The position numbers and the translations under genes were made by a program. From the NCBI GenBank assembly GCA_021107335.1, contig JAIOSZ010000015.1, forward strand, positions 1 through 8,958: DNA of 8,958 nucleotides, given 5' to 3'. Source of the DNA: Desulfuromonadaceae bacterium. Its GTDB lineage: Bacteria; Desulfobacterota; Desulfuromonadia; Desulfuromonadales; Syntrophotaleaceae. The notes below the pieces were generated by a model. It saw only the letters and a program-made list of their open reading frames with translations. It did not search any database and was not told the origin of the DNA. Position 1 is the stretch's first letter; each line of letters starts with the position of its first letter. Shown piece after piece: positions 1 to 5,882 of the stretch.

Positions 1-179
1 AGAATGAAAAGTTACTCAGGCAGGGGGCACCGTACAGAGTAGCAATACCACCCAGGAGTTGATATCCTAACGGCAGCCGGCCAGATAACCGCCCACCGAC
101 TTTTTCGATTTATTGTAGCTAGTGCCCATCCGGCGACGATGGATGGACACAGCGCAGTTTTCATATGGGAAACGAGCAA

Positions 180-276
180 TTTCCCCCTAGGTCAAGGAAA
201 TCAAGCGCTTGCACGGAGGCGTAGTAGTTTACGCCGCACACGCAAGCGAGCGGATTGACGCCGAGATTGGGGGAAA
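180..276 (+). repeat. Nested inverted-repeat (structured) element upstream of nifK
   Basis: Four helices nest inside one another: TTTCCCCC (180-187) with GGGGGAAA (269-276); GTCAA (191-195) with TTGAC (255-259); CGCTTGC (206-212) with GCAAGCG (242-248); and the innermost GGCGTA (218-223) with TACGCC (230-235) around a 6-base loop. All four are exact complements in the right order, so the stretch can fold into one long rod. Similar intergenic elements occur, as I recall, in Geobacter/Pelobacter genomes, which suggests a dispersed repeat, but I could not check copy number. It could also be a structured leader of nifK. The rest of 1-392 holds no gene, no convincing promoter and no terminator that I can support. 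Confidence 0.6.
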
Positions 277-392
277 GGGCCGTTTCTGGATGAAAAATAG
301 CTGAGAGTGTGGATGGAGAGCTGGTTTCATAGGTAGCATAGAACACCGACCCCTCCGTTATTCACGACCTCGCTTCACATAGGAGTATGATC

Positions 393-1856
393 ATGAGTGA
401 ACAGTGCGCAATAAAAAAAGTGACCGAGATCACTACCGAAGAGGTAGATCGGATCAAGGCATGGATCAATACCGAAGAATATAAAGAAAAGAACCTGGCC
501 CGCGAGGCCTTGGTGGTCAATCCGGCCCATGCTTGCCAGCCCCTCGGCGCCCAGCTGGTGGCTCACGGTTTTGAAAGTACCTTGCCCTTTGTCCACGGCT
601 CTCAGGGCTGCGCTTCGTACTACCGTAGTTCCTTAAATCGTCACTTTCGTGAGCCGGCCCCGGCGGTTTCTGACGCCATGACCGAAGACGGCGCCGTTTT
701 CGGCGGCCAGAACAACCTGCACGAAGGTCTGGAGAATGCCTATGCTCTCTACAAGCCGAAGATGATCGCAGTCTTCACCTCTTTCATGCCCGAGGTTATC
801 GGCGATGACCTCACCTCGTACATCCAGAACTCCCGGAACGAAGAGATCATTCCCCAGGATTACCCGGTGCCCTACGCCAATACGCCGAGCTTCAACGGCA
901 GCCACGTCCAGGGCTACGATCCCATGCTCAAGTCCATTGTCGAGTGCCTGGGCGGCGGCAAGCGGGTCGAAGGTAAGAACAACGGGCGGCTCAATCTGAT
1001 CCCGGGCTTTGACACCTGCACCGGCAACTACCGTGAATATAAGCGGATGATGAAGGCCTTTGATATCCCTTGCACCATGCTGGCGGATATCTCCGAAACC
1101 TTTGATTCGCCTTTGACCGGTACTTACCATCCTTTCCCTGGTGGTACGCCGCTGGACGAAACCGCCGACGTGCTCAACTCTCAGGCCACCATCGCCCTGC
1201 AGAGCTATTCCACCAAAGCCACCATGAAATGGATGGCCGAAAACACCGATGCGCCAGTTGAGACGCTGCCCATGCCCATCGGCGTTAAGAAGACCGACGA
1301 GATGTTGCTGAAGATCTCCGAGCTGTTTGACAAGCCGGTTCCAGAAGAGCTGATCGCTGAGCGCGGCCGGGTGGTGGACGCCATGACCGATGCGCATCAG
1401 TACCTGCATAACAAGAAATTCGCCATCTACGGCGACCCCGACTGGTTGCTCGGCATGGTTTCTTTCCTGCTCGAGATGGGTGCCAAGCCCTATCACATTC
1501 TTTGCAGCCGTTCGAACAAGAAGTTCGCTAAGGTATTGCAGGCTTTGCTCGACACCTCGCCTTACGGTGCCGATTGTAACATCTGGATCAACAAGGACCT
1601 GTGGCACCTGCGCAGCCTCTGTGCCACCGATCCCGTCGATGCAATGATCGGCAACTGCCATGGCAAGTTCATCACTCGCGACCTGGGCATTCCGTTGATT
1701 CGAGCCGGTTACCCGATTATCGACCGGGTCAACCTGCACCGCTACCCCACGGTCGGTTACCAGGGTACGATGAACCTGCTGACCTGGACGGTTAATACTC
1801 TCCTCGATCAGGTAGATGCCACTTGCGAGGATCGTAACTTCGAGATTATGCGCTAA
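393..1856 (+). CDS. nifK: Nitrogenase molybdenum-iron protein beta chain NifK (P-cluster ligand Cys replaced by Phe)
   Basis: Beta subunit of the alpha2beta2 dinitrogenase, which reduces N2 at FeMo-co. NifK contributes half of the P-cluster that passes electrons from NifH to the cofactor. The 487-residue protein carries the NifK hallmarks NPAHACQPLGA (Cys48 = Azotobacter beta-Cys70), VHGSQGCASYYRS (Cys73 = beta-Cys95), TPSFNGSHV (Ser166 = beta-Ser188), a DP.WLLGMVSFLLEMG segment, KDLWHLRS and a C-terminal IRAGYPIIDR...GYQG region. These separate it from NifN, NifE, VnfK and AnfK. The start at 393 is preferred to the ATG at 387 because AGGAG (381-385) lies 7 bases before it but only 1 base before 387. 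The oddity is position 131: the segment reads FTSFMPEVIGDD, with Phe where the third P-cluster Cys (beta-Cys153) belongs. Spacing from Cys73 is exactly 58 residues, as in Azotobacter. Otherwise the gene looks intact. nifD is not visible in the 392 bases upstream. Confidence 0.97.
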   Translation: MSEQCAIKKVTEITTEEVDRIKAWINTEEYKEKNLAREALVVNPAHACQPLGAQLVAHGFESTLPFVHGSQGCASYYRSSLNRHFREPAPAVSDAMTEDGAVFGGQNNLHEGLENAYALYKPKMIAVFTSFMPEVIGDDLTSYIQNSRNEEIIPQDYPVPYANTPSFNGSHVQGYDPMLKSIVECLGGGKRVEGKNNGRLNLIPGFDTCTGNYREYKRMMKAFDIPCTMLADISETFDSPLTGTYHPFPGGTPLDETADVLNSQATIALQSYSTKATMKWMAENTDAPVETLPMPIGVKKTDEMLLKISELFDKPVPEELIAERGRVVDAMTDAHQYLHNKKFAIYGDPDWLLGMVSFLLEMGAKPYHILCSRSNKKFAKVLQALLDTSPYGADCNIWINKDLWHLRSLCATDPVDAMIGNCHGKFITRDLGIPLIRAGYPIIDRVNLHRYPTVGYQGTMNLLTWTVNTLLDQVDATCEDRNFEIMR

Positions 1857-1873
1857 GTGCTTGATGACATCGT

Positions 1874-1910
1874 ATAGGCAGGGGAAAGGATGATGCTTTT
1901 CCCTGCCTAT
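1874..1910 (+). terminator. Long hairpin after nifK, without a T-tract
   Basis: Bases 1874-1887 pair with 1897-1910 over 14 base pairs (one G-U) around a 9-base loop, 17 bases past the nifK stop. No run of T follows, so it is not a standard intrinsic terminator. It may protect the 3' end of the nifK message or reduce read-through into nifX. Confidence 0.5.
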
Positions 1911-1983
1911 CGAAGTTGTCGTCGATCCACCTCAAAACGGAACCAGGCAGGGTCTGGATCTTTGACCCGCGGGAGGATTAACC

Positions 1984-2415
1984 GTGGCACTGACGCGACG
2001 ACTGACCGTGGTTAACGATCCGGTCAAGAAAGGATTTGTCATGAAAGTAGCCTTCGCCAGCAGCGACAATCATCACATCGACCAGCACTTTGGCTGGGCG
2101 GAAAAATTCGCAATATGGGAAGTGCAGATGGATCAGGCCCGTTTTTCCGGCATGGTACAAGTTGAGGCCGCCGGGGACGGTGTTGAAGATAAAATCCAGA
2201 CTCGGGTCGATGCTTTGATGGATTGCTCCATTGTTTATGTCAATCAAATTGGCGGCCCGGCAGCAGCTAAGCTGGTGGCACAGAAGATCCACCCCCTCAA
2301 GAGCAAGGGGGAGGAAACGATTTCTCAGGTTGTCGAGAAGCTGCAGCAGGTGTTGCAGGGCAACCCGCCCCCCTGGCTGCGCAAAGCCATGCTCAAAGAC
2401 GAGCGGCCTGCGTAA
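1984..2415 (+). CDS. nifX: NifX, FeMo-co precursor carrier (NifX/NafY family)
   Basis: Small cytoplasmic protein of the dinitrogenase iron-molybdenum cofactor family (PF02579 type). It binds NifB-co and the VK-cluster and moves them towards NifEN during FeMo-co assembly. The 143 residues show the family opening KVAFASSDNHHIDQHFGWAEKFAIWEV (about residues 21-47), including the conserved QHFG, and the later NQIGGPAAAKLV segment. A short polar N-terminal extension (ALTRRLTVVND) resembles that of Azotobacter NifX. This supports the GTG start at 1984, which has GGGAGGA (1971-1977) 6 bases ahead. An internal ATG at 2041, also with a purine-rich site 6 bases ahead, would give a 124-residue form. The C-terminus past residue 105 is a helical, lysine-rich tail. 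It follows nifK here, whereas nifX often follows nifN. Confidence 0.9.
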   Translation: MALTRRLTVVNDPVKKGFVMKVAFASSDNHHIDQHFGWAEKFAIWEVQMDQARFSGMVQVEAAGDGVEDKIQTRVDALMDCSIVYVNQIGGPAAAKLVAQKIHPLKSKGEETISQVVEKLQQVLQGNPPPWLRKAMLKDERPA

Positions 2416-2594
2416 CACATGACGCCAAAATGGATATTCTGTCGCGATTGTCCGTCAGACTCTTATTTAAAGAACTAAACCCCCGGGTTCTAACAGCTTC
2501 CTGGCGGGCGAATATGTGGCTTGATAACGCCACCAACAGGCATTAAATTTACCCCGAAAGTTACCATCGGAAATTGCACAAGGAGAGATTACTC

Positions 2595-2858
2595 ATGGCG
2601 TACTACATCGCAAAAACTAAAGACGGCAGTGACTGGACCCCGACCTTCGTCGAGTCTATCGATGATGAAAAATGTATCGGCTGCGGCCGTTGCTACAAGG
2701 GCTGCTCCCGCAAGGTTCTCGGTTTCAAGGAGATTGACGAAGAGGATTCGGCTCGCATGTTTATGTATGTTGCCGAGCCCGGCAAGTGTATCGGCTGTGC
2801 CGCTTGCGGCGTAACCTGTCCCAAAAAAGCGTTTTCTTTCGCACCTCTGGAAGTCTGA
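2595..2858 (+). CDS. fdxB: nif-associated 2[4Fe-4S] ferredoxin (ferredoxin III, FdxB type)
   Basis: Small cytoplasmic electron carrier of 87 residues. Two cluster motifs are visible: CIGCGRCYKGC (Cys27, 30, 33, 37) and CIGCAACGVTCP (Cys65, 68, 71, 75). The first has no proline after its last Cys and is followed by an insert of about 27 residues before the second. This spacing and the opening AYYIAKTKDGSDWTPTFV match nif-specific ferredoxin III rather than the ordinary clostridial type. Proteins of this type are thought to feed electrons to nitrogenase or to cofactor assembly. The ATG at 2595 is chosen because AGGAGAG (2581-2587) lies 7 bases before it; the upstream TTG at 2574 has no such site. 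It lies between two NifX-family genes, probably in one transcript with the second. The symbol is given by family resemblance. Confidence 0.9.
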   Translation: MAYYIAKTKDGSDWTPTFVESIDDEKCIGCGRCYKGCSRKVLGFKEIDEEDSARMFMYVAEPGKCIGCAACGVTCPKKAFSFAPLEV

Positions 2859-2871
2859 GTCTAAACGATGG

Positions 2872-2891
2872 GCGCCGCAAACCTGCGGCGC
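2872..2891 (+). terminator. Short GC-rich hairpin between ferredoxin and second NifX-family gene
   Basis: GCGCCGCA (2872-2879) pairs exactly with TGCGGCGC (2884-2891) around a 4-base loop. Only a weak CTTATCCC follows, so full termination is unlikely. Partial attenuation or message stabilisation within the ferredoxin-NifX unit is more plausible. The ribosome binding site of the next gene starts 11 bases later. Confidence 0.45.
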
Positions 2892-2913
2892 TTATCCCAA
2901 AAAGGAGCCTCTG

Positions 2914-3258
2914 ATGCTGATTGCTGTTGCTACCAGTGACCAAAGGAAGGTCGACCTTCATTTTGGAAAGGCCTCTGCTTTTGCCCTTTTCGAGATAGAC
3001 GCTGAGTCGACTCGTCTGGTGAAAGAGGTTGCAGTAGCGCAATATTGCACCAGCGACCCCAATCACACTTTTCATGAGCAGCGTTTTTCCGCCATTGCCG
3101 AGGCCTTGACTGGTTGTCGAGCCGTGGTCTGTGCGCAGATCGGCGATCTGCCGCGCATGTCCTTGGCCGAGGCGGGCATTCAGGCTTTCACCGCTCAAGG
3201 GGCGGTGGAAGATGCGCTGCACAACGCTTTTGTGTTGCTCTCTGCGGGGGGATGTTGA
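2914..3258 (+). CDS. Small NifX-family protein (dinitrogenase FeMo-co domain)
   Basis: Stand-alone domain of 114 residues of the NifX/NafY/NifB-C-terminal family. The opening LIAVATSDQRKVDLHFGKASAFALFEID contains the family's conserved HFG. The later segments HTFHEQRFSAIAEAL and CRAVVCAQIGDLPRMSLAEAGI match the rest of the fold. It probably binds a FeMo-co precursor or apo-dinitrogenase. Start: AAGGAG (2902-2907), 6 bases before ATG. It differs clearly from the NifX at 1984 and is not a duplicate copy. Because the NifB encoded downstream lacks the NifX-like C-terminal domain that many NifB proteins carry, this protein may supply that function in trans; this is inference. The gene is followed by a strong terminator, so it ends the unit. 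Confidence 0.85.
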   Translation: MLIAVATSDQRKVDLHFGKASAFALFEIDAESTRLVKEVAVAQYCTSDPNHTFHEQRFSAIAEALTGCRAVVCAQIGDLPRMSLAEAGIQAFTAQGAVEDALHNAFVLLSAGGC

Positions 3259-3329
3259 CGGGCCTCTACAGGAGGGGCTTGGCCGGTGCGTAAAAAAAGA
3301 CCTTCCGGAGCTGCAATTGCCAAGGGCAT

Positions 3330-3371
3330 GGGCAGGCAGACCTCAAAAAGAGGCTGCCTGCCCCTTTTTTT
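3330..3371 (+). terminator. Intrinsic terminator ending the nifX-ferredoxin unit
   Basis: GGGCAGGCAG (3330-3339) pairs with CTGCCTGCCC (3354-3363). An inner CCTC/GAGG stem closes an A5 loop, and seven T residues (3365-3371) follow. This is a textbook rho-independent terminator, 72 bases after the preceding stop. The next promoter begins three bases later. Confidence 0.92.
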
Positions 3372-3373
3372 GC

Positions 3374-3389
3374 TGGCACGGGCTATGCA
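3374..3389 (+). promoter_or_regulatory. sigma54 (RpoN) -24/-12 promoter for nifB
   Basis: TGGCACGGGCTATGCA matches the consensus TGGCACG-N4-TTGCW with a single mismatch (ATGC for TTGC). The GG and GC dinucleotides are separated by exactly 10 bases. It lies just after a terminator and before nifB, on the same strand, so transcription should start near 3400. Genes of nitrogen fixation are commonly RpoN-dependent. I did not find a convincing NifA-type TGT-N10-ACA activator site in the 120 bases upstream. Confidence 0.8.
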
Positions 3390-3422
3390 ATAAATACTAT
3401 CAACAACAGGCGTCAGGCAAAT

Positions 3423-3487
3423 TTCGAAAAAGTTTCGCTCCTTTCCATAGGGTTGGAGGTTTTCAGGCTCCAACCCACTTTTTCGAA
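3423..3487 (+). ncRNA. Nested hairpin in the nifB leader
   Basis: TTCGAAAAAGT (3423-3433) pairs exactly with ACTTTTTCGAA (3477-3487). Inside it GGGTTGGAG (3450-3458) pairs with CTCCAACCC (3468-3476) around a 9-base loop. The two right arms abut, while the left side carries a 16-base bulge (3434-3449). If transcription starts near 3400 this forms the first domain of the nifB leader. It does not match a riboswitch class I recognise. It may be a dispersed intergenic repeat or an RNA-protein site. Confidence 0.55.
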
Positions 3488-3522
3488 GCATTAAGACAGG
3501 CTGAACGCTATTTAGTGAATGA

Positions 3523-3567
3523 CAGGCACAACGGAGTGCTGCGAAGAATAATGGCAATGAAGCCCCA
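3523..3567 (+). promoter_or_regulatory. Candidate ANTAR-protein antitermination site (two A1/G4 hexaloop stems)
   Basis: Stem P1 is CA-G-GCAC / GTGCTG (3523-3541, one bulged G) with loop AACGGA (3530-3535). Stem P2 is GGC / GCC (3553-3555, 3562-3564, possibly extended to 3552/3567) with loop AATGAA (3556-3561). Both loops are six bases with A in position 1 and G in position 4, the signature of RNA sites bound by ANTAR response regulators such as NasR, EutV and GnfR. The 3' half of P2 uses the same bases as the 5' arm of the terminator at 3560, so forming P2 would block termination. P2 is short (3 base pairs plus a bulged extension), which is the main weakness. Confidence 0.62.
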
Positions 3568-3600
3568 CAGGGATATCCCTGTGGGGCTTTTCTATTTTTT
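3560..3600 (+). terminator. Intrinsic terminator in the nifB leader (attenuator)
   Basis: A 30-base perfect palindrome (3560-3589; each arm AAGCCCCACAGGGAT) is followed by TTTCTATTTTTT. It sits between the sigma54 promoter and nifB, 24 bases before the nifB start codon. It therefore must be read through for nifB to be expressed from that promoter. This makes it an attenuator rather than an end-of-operon signal, unless the 3400-3600 transcript is itself a small RNA. Confidence 0.9.
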
Positions 3601-3623
3601 AGCCTCAACAAAGGAGTACAACC

Positions 3624-4538
3624 ATGTCAGCAAGCAGTTGCTCCCATTCCAGCAATCAGGCAGGTCACCCTAACAATCAGTCAGGGCACCCCTGTTTTGG
3701 CGGAGATCACAAGAAGGCCGGTCGTATTCATCTGCCGGTGGCTCCCGGCTGCAATATCAAGTGTGGGTTTTGTGAGCGCAAGTTCGATTGTGCCAACGAA
3801 AATCGCCCCGGCGTCACCAGTCGGGTTCTTTCACCAACCGAAGCCCTCGATCGATTGCGGCTGGTGATGAGCCACCCCGTCGGAGGCAAAAACATGCGCG
3901 TGGTGGGGATTGCCGGTCCTGGGGATCCCCTGGCCAACGAAAATACCTTTGAAACCTTTCGCCTGGTAAAAAAGCACTTTCCGCAGCTGATGTTGTGCCT
4001 GTCCACCAACGGCATGTTGTTACCAGAGCGCATCGGTGAACTGAAAGACCTGGGCGTACATAGCGTCACGGTAACCATCAATGCCTTGACCCCTGAAGTA
4101 GGGGCCAATGTTTATGAATGGGTACGAGCCGATGGCCAGCGCCTGACCGGCGAGGCCGGGGCCGGATTGCTTCTTGAACGGCAGATGGCCGGAGTCGAAG
4201 CGGCGGTGGCCGCAGGCATGCTGGTCAAAGTCAATTCCGTTTACATCCCCGGTGTCAACGACCACGAAACCCTGCCTCTGGCATTGGCTGCCCGCAAGCT
4301 GGGTGCCAGCATGATGAATATTCTGCCGCTGATTCCTCAGGGGATTTTCCATGACCGGGAGCGACCCTCGGATCTGATCATGGAGTTGGTGCGCAACCAG
4401 GCCGAGTCGATTCTGACTCAGGCCCGCCACTGCGGTCAGTGTCGCGCCGATGCCGCCGGCCTCATTGGCCAGGATCTCGACCTATGCTCGTTGAAGAAAC
4501 CAGCCGAGGTTTCCGGAAAGCTGCGCTGTTCCGGTTAG
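3624..4538 (+). CDS. nifB: NifB, radical SAM FeMo-co core synthase
   Basis: NifB fuses two [4Fe-4S] clusters and inserts a SAM-derived carbide to make the 8Fe NifB-co, precursor of FeMo-co. In this 304-residue protein the conserved HPCF (22-25) and GRIHLPVAPGC lead to the radical SAM motif CNIKCGFC (Cys43, 47, 50). GIAGPGDPL and STNGMLLPE are the usual SAM-binding segments. VKVNSVYIPGVNDHE lies in the core, and RHCGQCRADAAG near the C-terminus provides the CxxC (270, 273) for the substrate clusters. The N-terminus holds a short repeat (NQAGHP / NQSGHP). Start: AAGGAG (3611-3616), 7 bases before ATG. The protein ends soon after the core, so it lacks the NifX-like C-terminal domain present in many NifB proteins. 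Expression appears controlled by the sigma54 promoter at 3374 and the leader terminator at 3560. No terminator separates it clearly from modC. Confidence 0.96.
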   Translation: MSASSCSHSSNQAGHPNNQSGHPCFGGDHKKAGRIHLPVAPGCNIKCGFCERKFDCANENRPGVTSRVLSPTEALDRLRLVMSHPVGGKNMRVVGIAGPGDPLANENTFETFRLVKKHFPQLMLCLSTNGMLLPERIGELKDLGVHSVTVTINALTPEVGANVYEWVRADGQRLTGEAGAGLLLERQMAGVEAAVAAGMLVKVNSVYIPGVNDHETLPLALAARKLGASMMNILPLIPQGIFHDRERPSDLIMELVRNQAESILTQARHCGQCRADAAGLIGQDLDLCSLKKPAEVSGKLRCSG

Positions 4539-4586
4539 GGGGCTGGCGGTCTTATCATGAGCCGACTGCAAAATCGCCTGATCGGC

Positions 4587-4650
4587 CCAGATTCTCGACA
4601 ATTTTTGCCAAATAGCCCTGCTATTCGCTCTCAAATTCTAAAAAATCTGG
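4587..4650 (+). repeat. Imperfect inverted repeat between nifB and modC
   Basis: CCAGATT (4587-4593) pairs with AATCTGG (4644-4650), and inside it AATAGC (4611-4616) pairs with GCTATT (4620-4625) around a 3-base loop. The A/T-rich arms between the two helices pair only partly. This 200-base gap is richer in A and T than the neighbouring genes and resembles a dispersed intergenic repeat; I could not test that. The only open frame in it (4557-4754) has no ribosome binding site. Confidence 0.4.
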
Positions 4651-4765
4651 ATTCAAACAGCCAAATTTTCGTTTCGGCCCGCCAAGACCGACAGACCCCT
4701 AGGGCCGCTGACTATCTGCTGCAACCTATCAGCCATTTTGTTCATTGTCCCTGAAGGTGAAACTC

Positions 4766-5821
4766 ATGCAACTCGATGTCGATATTAATATGCGGCTAGG
4801 CTCTTTTGAGTTTGCCGCTGCCTTCTCTGTCGAGGGGCGTCGCACCGGGATCTTCGGACCCTCCGGTAGCGGTAAGTCGACGCTGGTCAACTTGCTGGCC
4901 GGACTGTTGCCGCCTGACGAGGGATCGATCCGTCTGGACGGCCGTGTTCTGCACGACAGCCGTAGCAAAATCAGCCTGCCGCCAGAACAGCGGCGGGTGG
5001 CGGTGGTGTTTCAGCACGCTCATCTCTTTCCTCATCTCAATGTACGGCGCAATCTGCTCTACGGCTATCGGCGCTCTCCGCTGCAACGGCGCAAACTGGC
5101 GCTGGCTGATGTCGCCCATGCTCTGGATATCGAACATCTGTTATCGCGCAGCGTTGCGGCTCTCTCCGGCGGCGAACGGCAACGAATCGCCCTGGGCCGT
5201 GCTCTGCTGGCCGCGCCGGATCTGCTGATCCTGGATGAGCCCTTGAGTGCTCTGGATCACGCTCTCAAAGAACAGATCATTCCTTTTTTACGCAAGACCC
5301 TGCGCCGGTTTAACATCCCCTATCTCTACATCTCCCATTCTCTCAGCGAGATGCGGTTGCTCACGGATCAAGTGCTGATCTTCCAAAATGGCCGTCTTAA
5401 GACTACCAGCGATGCCGAGACCATGGCCCGGGAGCGCCTGGCCCATTGCGAGTCGGGCTACCTCAATCATCTGCAACTCGGTCCTTCCCGAGAGGTCGGC
5501 GACTTGCTGGCCTACCGTTGGGGGCCTACCGAGCTGATCGTGTCGGGTAAGGAATCGCCTGGCCCCGGCCTGTTCGGTCTGGCCAGCAAGGATATTCTGC
5601 TGTTCAAGCGCCATCCCCAGGCGCTTTCGGCGCGCAATCTGCTGGAGGCGACTCTGGTCGAATTGACCCCCTGCGGCAATGCTGTGGGTGTGGTACTCGA
5701 TTGCGGTGGGCAACGTCTGGTGGCCCAGGTGGTACGGGAAGCCGCCGCGGAGCTGGAACTGAAGGAAGGGGTCAAGGTGTTTGCCGCGATCAAGGCGGCG
5801 GCTTTTCGCCGGCTGCTGTGA
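4766..5821 (+). CDS. modC: ModC, molybdate ABC transporter ATPase
   Basis: Cytoplasmic ATPase that powers molybdate import through ModB. In the 351-residue protein the Walker A GPSGSGKST is at 31-39, the Q-loop FQH at 82-84, the ABC signature LSGGERQ at 133-139, Walker B LLILDEPLSALD at 153-164 and the switch His at 191. Together these give a complete, intact ATPase. The C-terminal region from about 285, ARNLLEATLVELTPCG onward, is the molybdate-binding TOBE/Mop domain typical of ModC, which can sense cytoplasmic molybdate. The ATG at 4766 is preferred to the TTG at 4745 because GAAGGTGA (4753-4760) precedes it and the protein then starts like other ModC proteins. Gene order modC-modA-modB is rearranged from the usual modABC. 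Location beside nifB ties the transporter to FeMo-co supply. No clear ModE operator is visible upstream. Confidence 0.95.
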   Translation: MQLDVDINMRLGSFEFAAAFSVEGRRTGIFGPSGSGKSTLVNLLAGLLPPDEGSIRLDGRVLHDSRSKISLPPEQRRVAVVFQHAHLFPHLNVRRNLLYGYRRSPLQRRKLALADVAHALDIEHLLSRSVAALSGGERQRIALGRALLAAPDLLILDEPLSALDHALKEQIIPFLRKTLRRFNIPYLYISHSLSEMRLLTDQVLIFQNGRLKTTSDAETMARERLAHCESGYLNHLQLGPSREVGDLLAYRWGPTELIVSGKESPGPGLFGLASKDILLFKRHPQALSARNLLEATLVELTPCGNAVGVVLDCGGQRLVAQVVREAAAELELKEGVKVFAAIKAAAFRRLL

Positions 5822-5882
5822 AACCTTGGGGATAATGACGTTGGTTTCTGTTTGCTTCGATATAACCAAAAGGAGCTTCATG

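Noticed and set aside
3..62. Possible C-terminal tail of an upstream gene (19 codons to a TGA)
   Set aside because: Nothing in it resembles the end of NifD or another nif protein, and a frame this short is uninformative.
218..235. Hexaloop hairpin before nifK as an ANTAR site
   Set aside because: The loop GTAGTT lacks the A in position 1, no partner hexaloop is near and no terminator follows.
161..346. 61-residue - strand frame upstream of nifK
   Set aside because: It lies over the nested hairpin element and has no ribosome binding site or known motif.
633..1739. Long open frame on the - strand across nifK (368 residues)
   Set aside because: It is antisense to a clear NifK, shows no family resemblance and has no convincing ribosome binding site. 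Long antisense frames are expected in G+C-rich codon use.
3253..3270. TGT...ACA resembling a NifA activator site upstream of the nifB promoter
   Set aside because: The spacing is 12 bases, not the 10 required.
4557..4754. 65-residue frame between nifB and modC
   Set aside because: No ribosome binding site, no family resemblance and composition of intergenic DNA; it also covers an inverted repeat.
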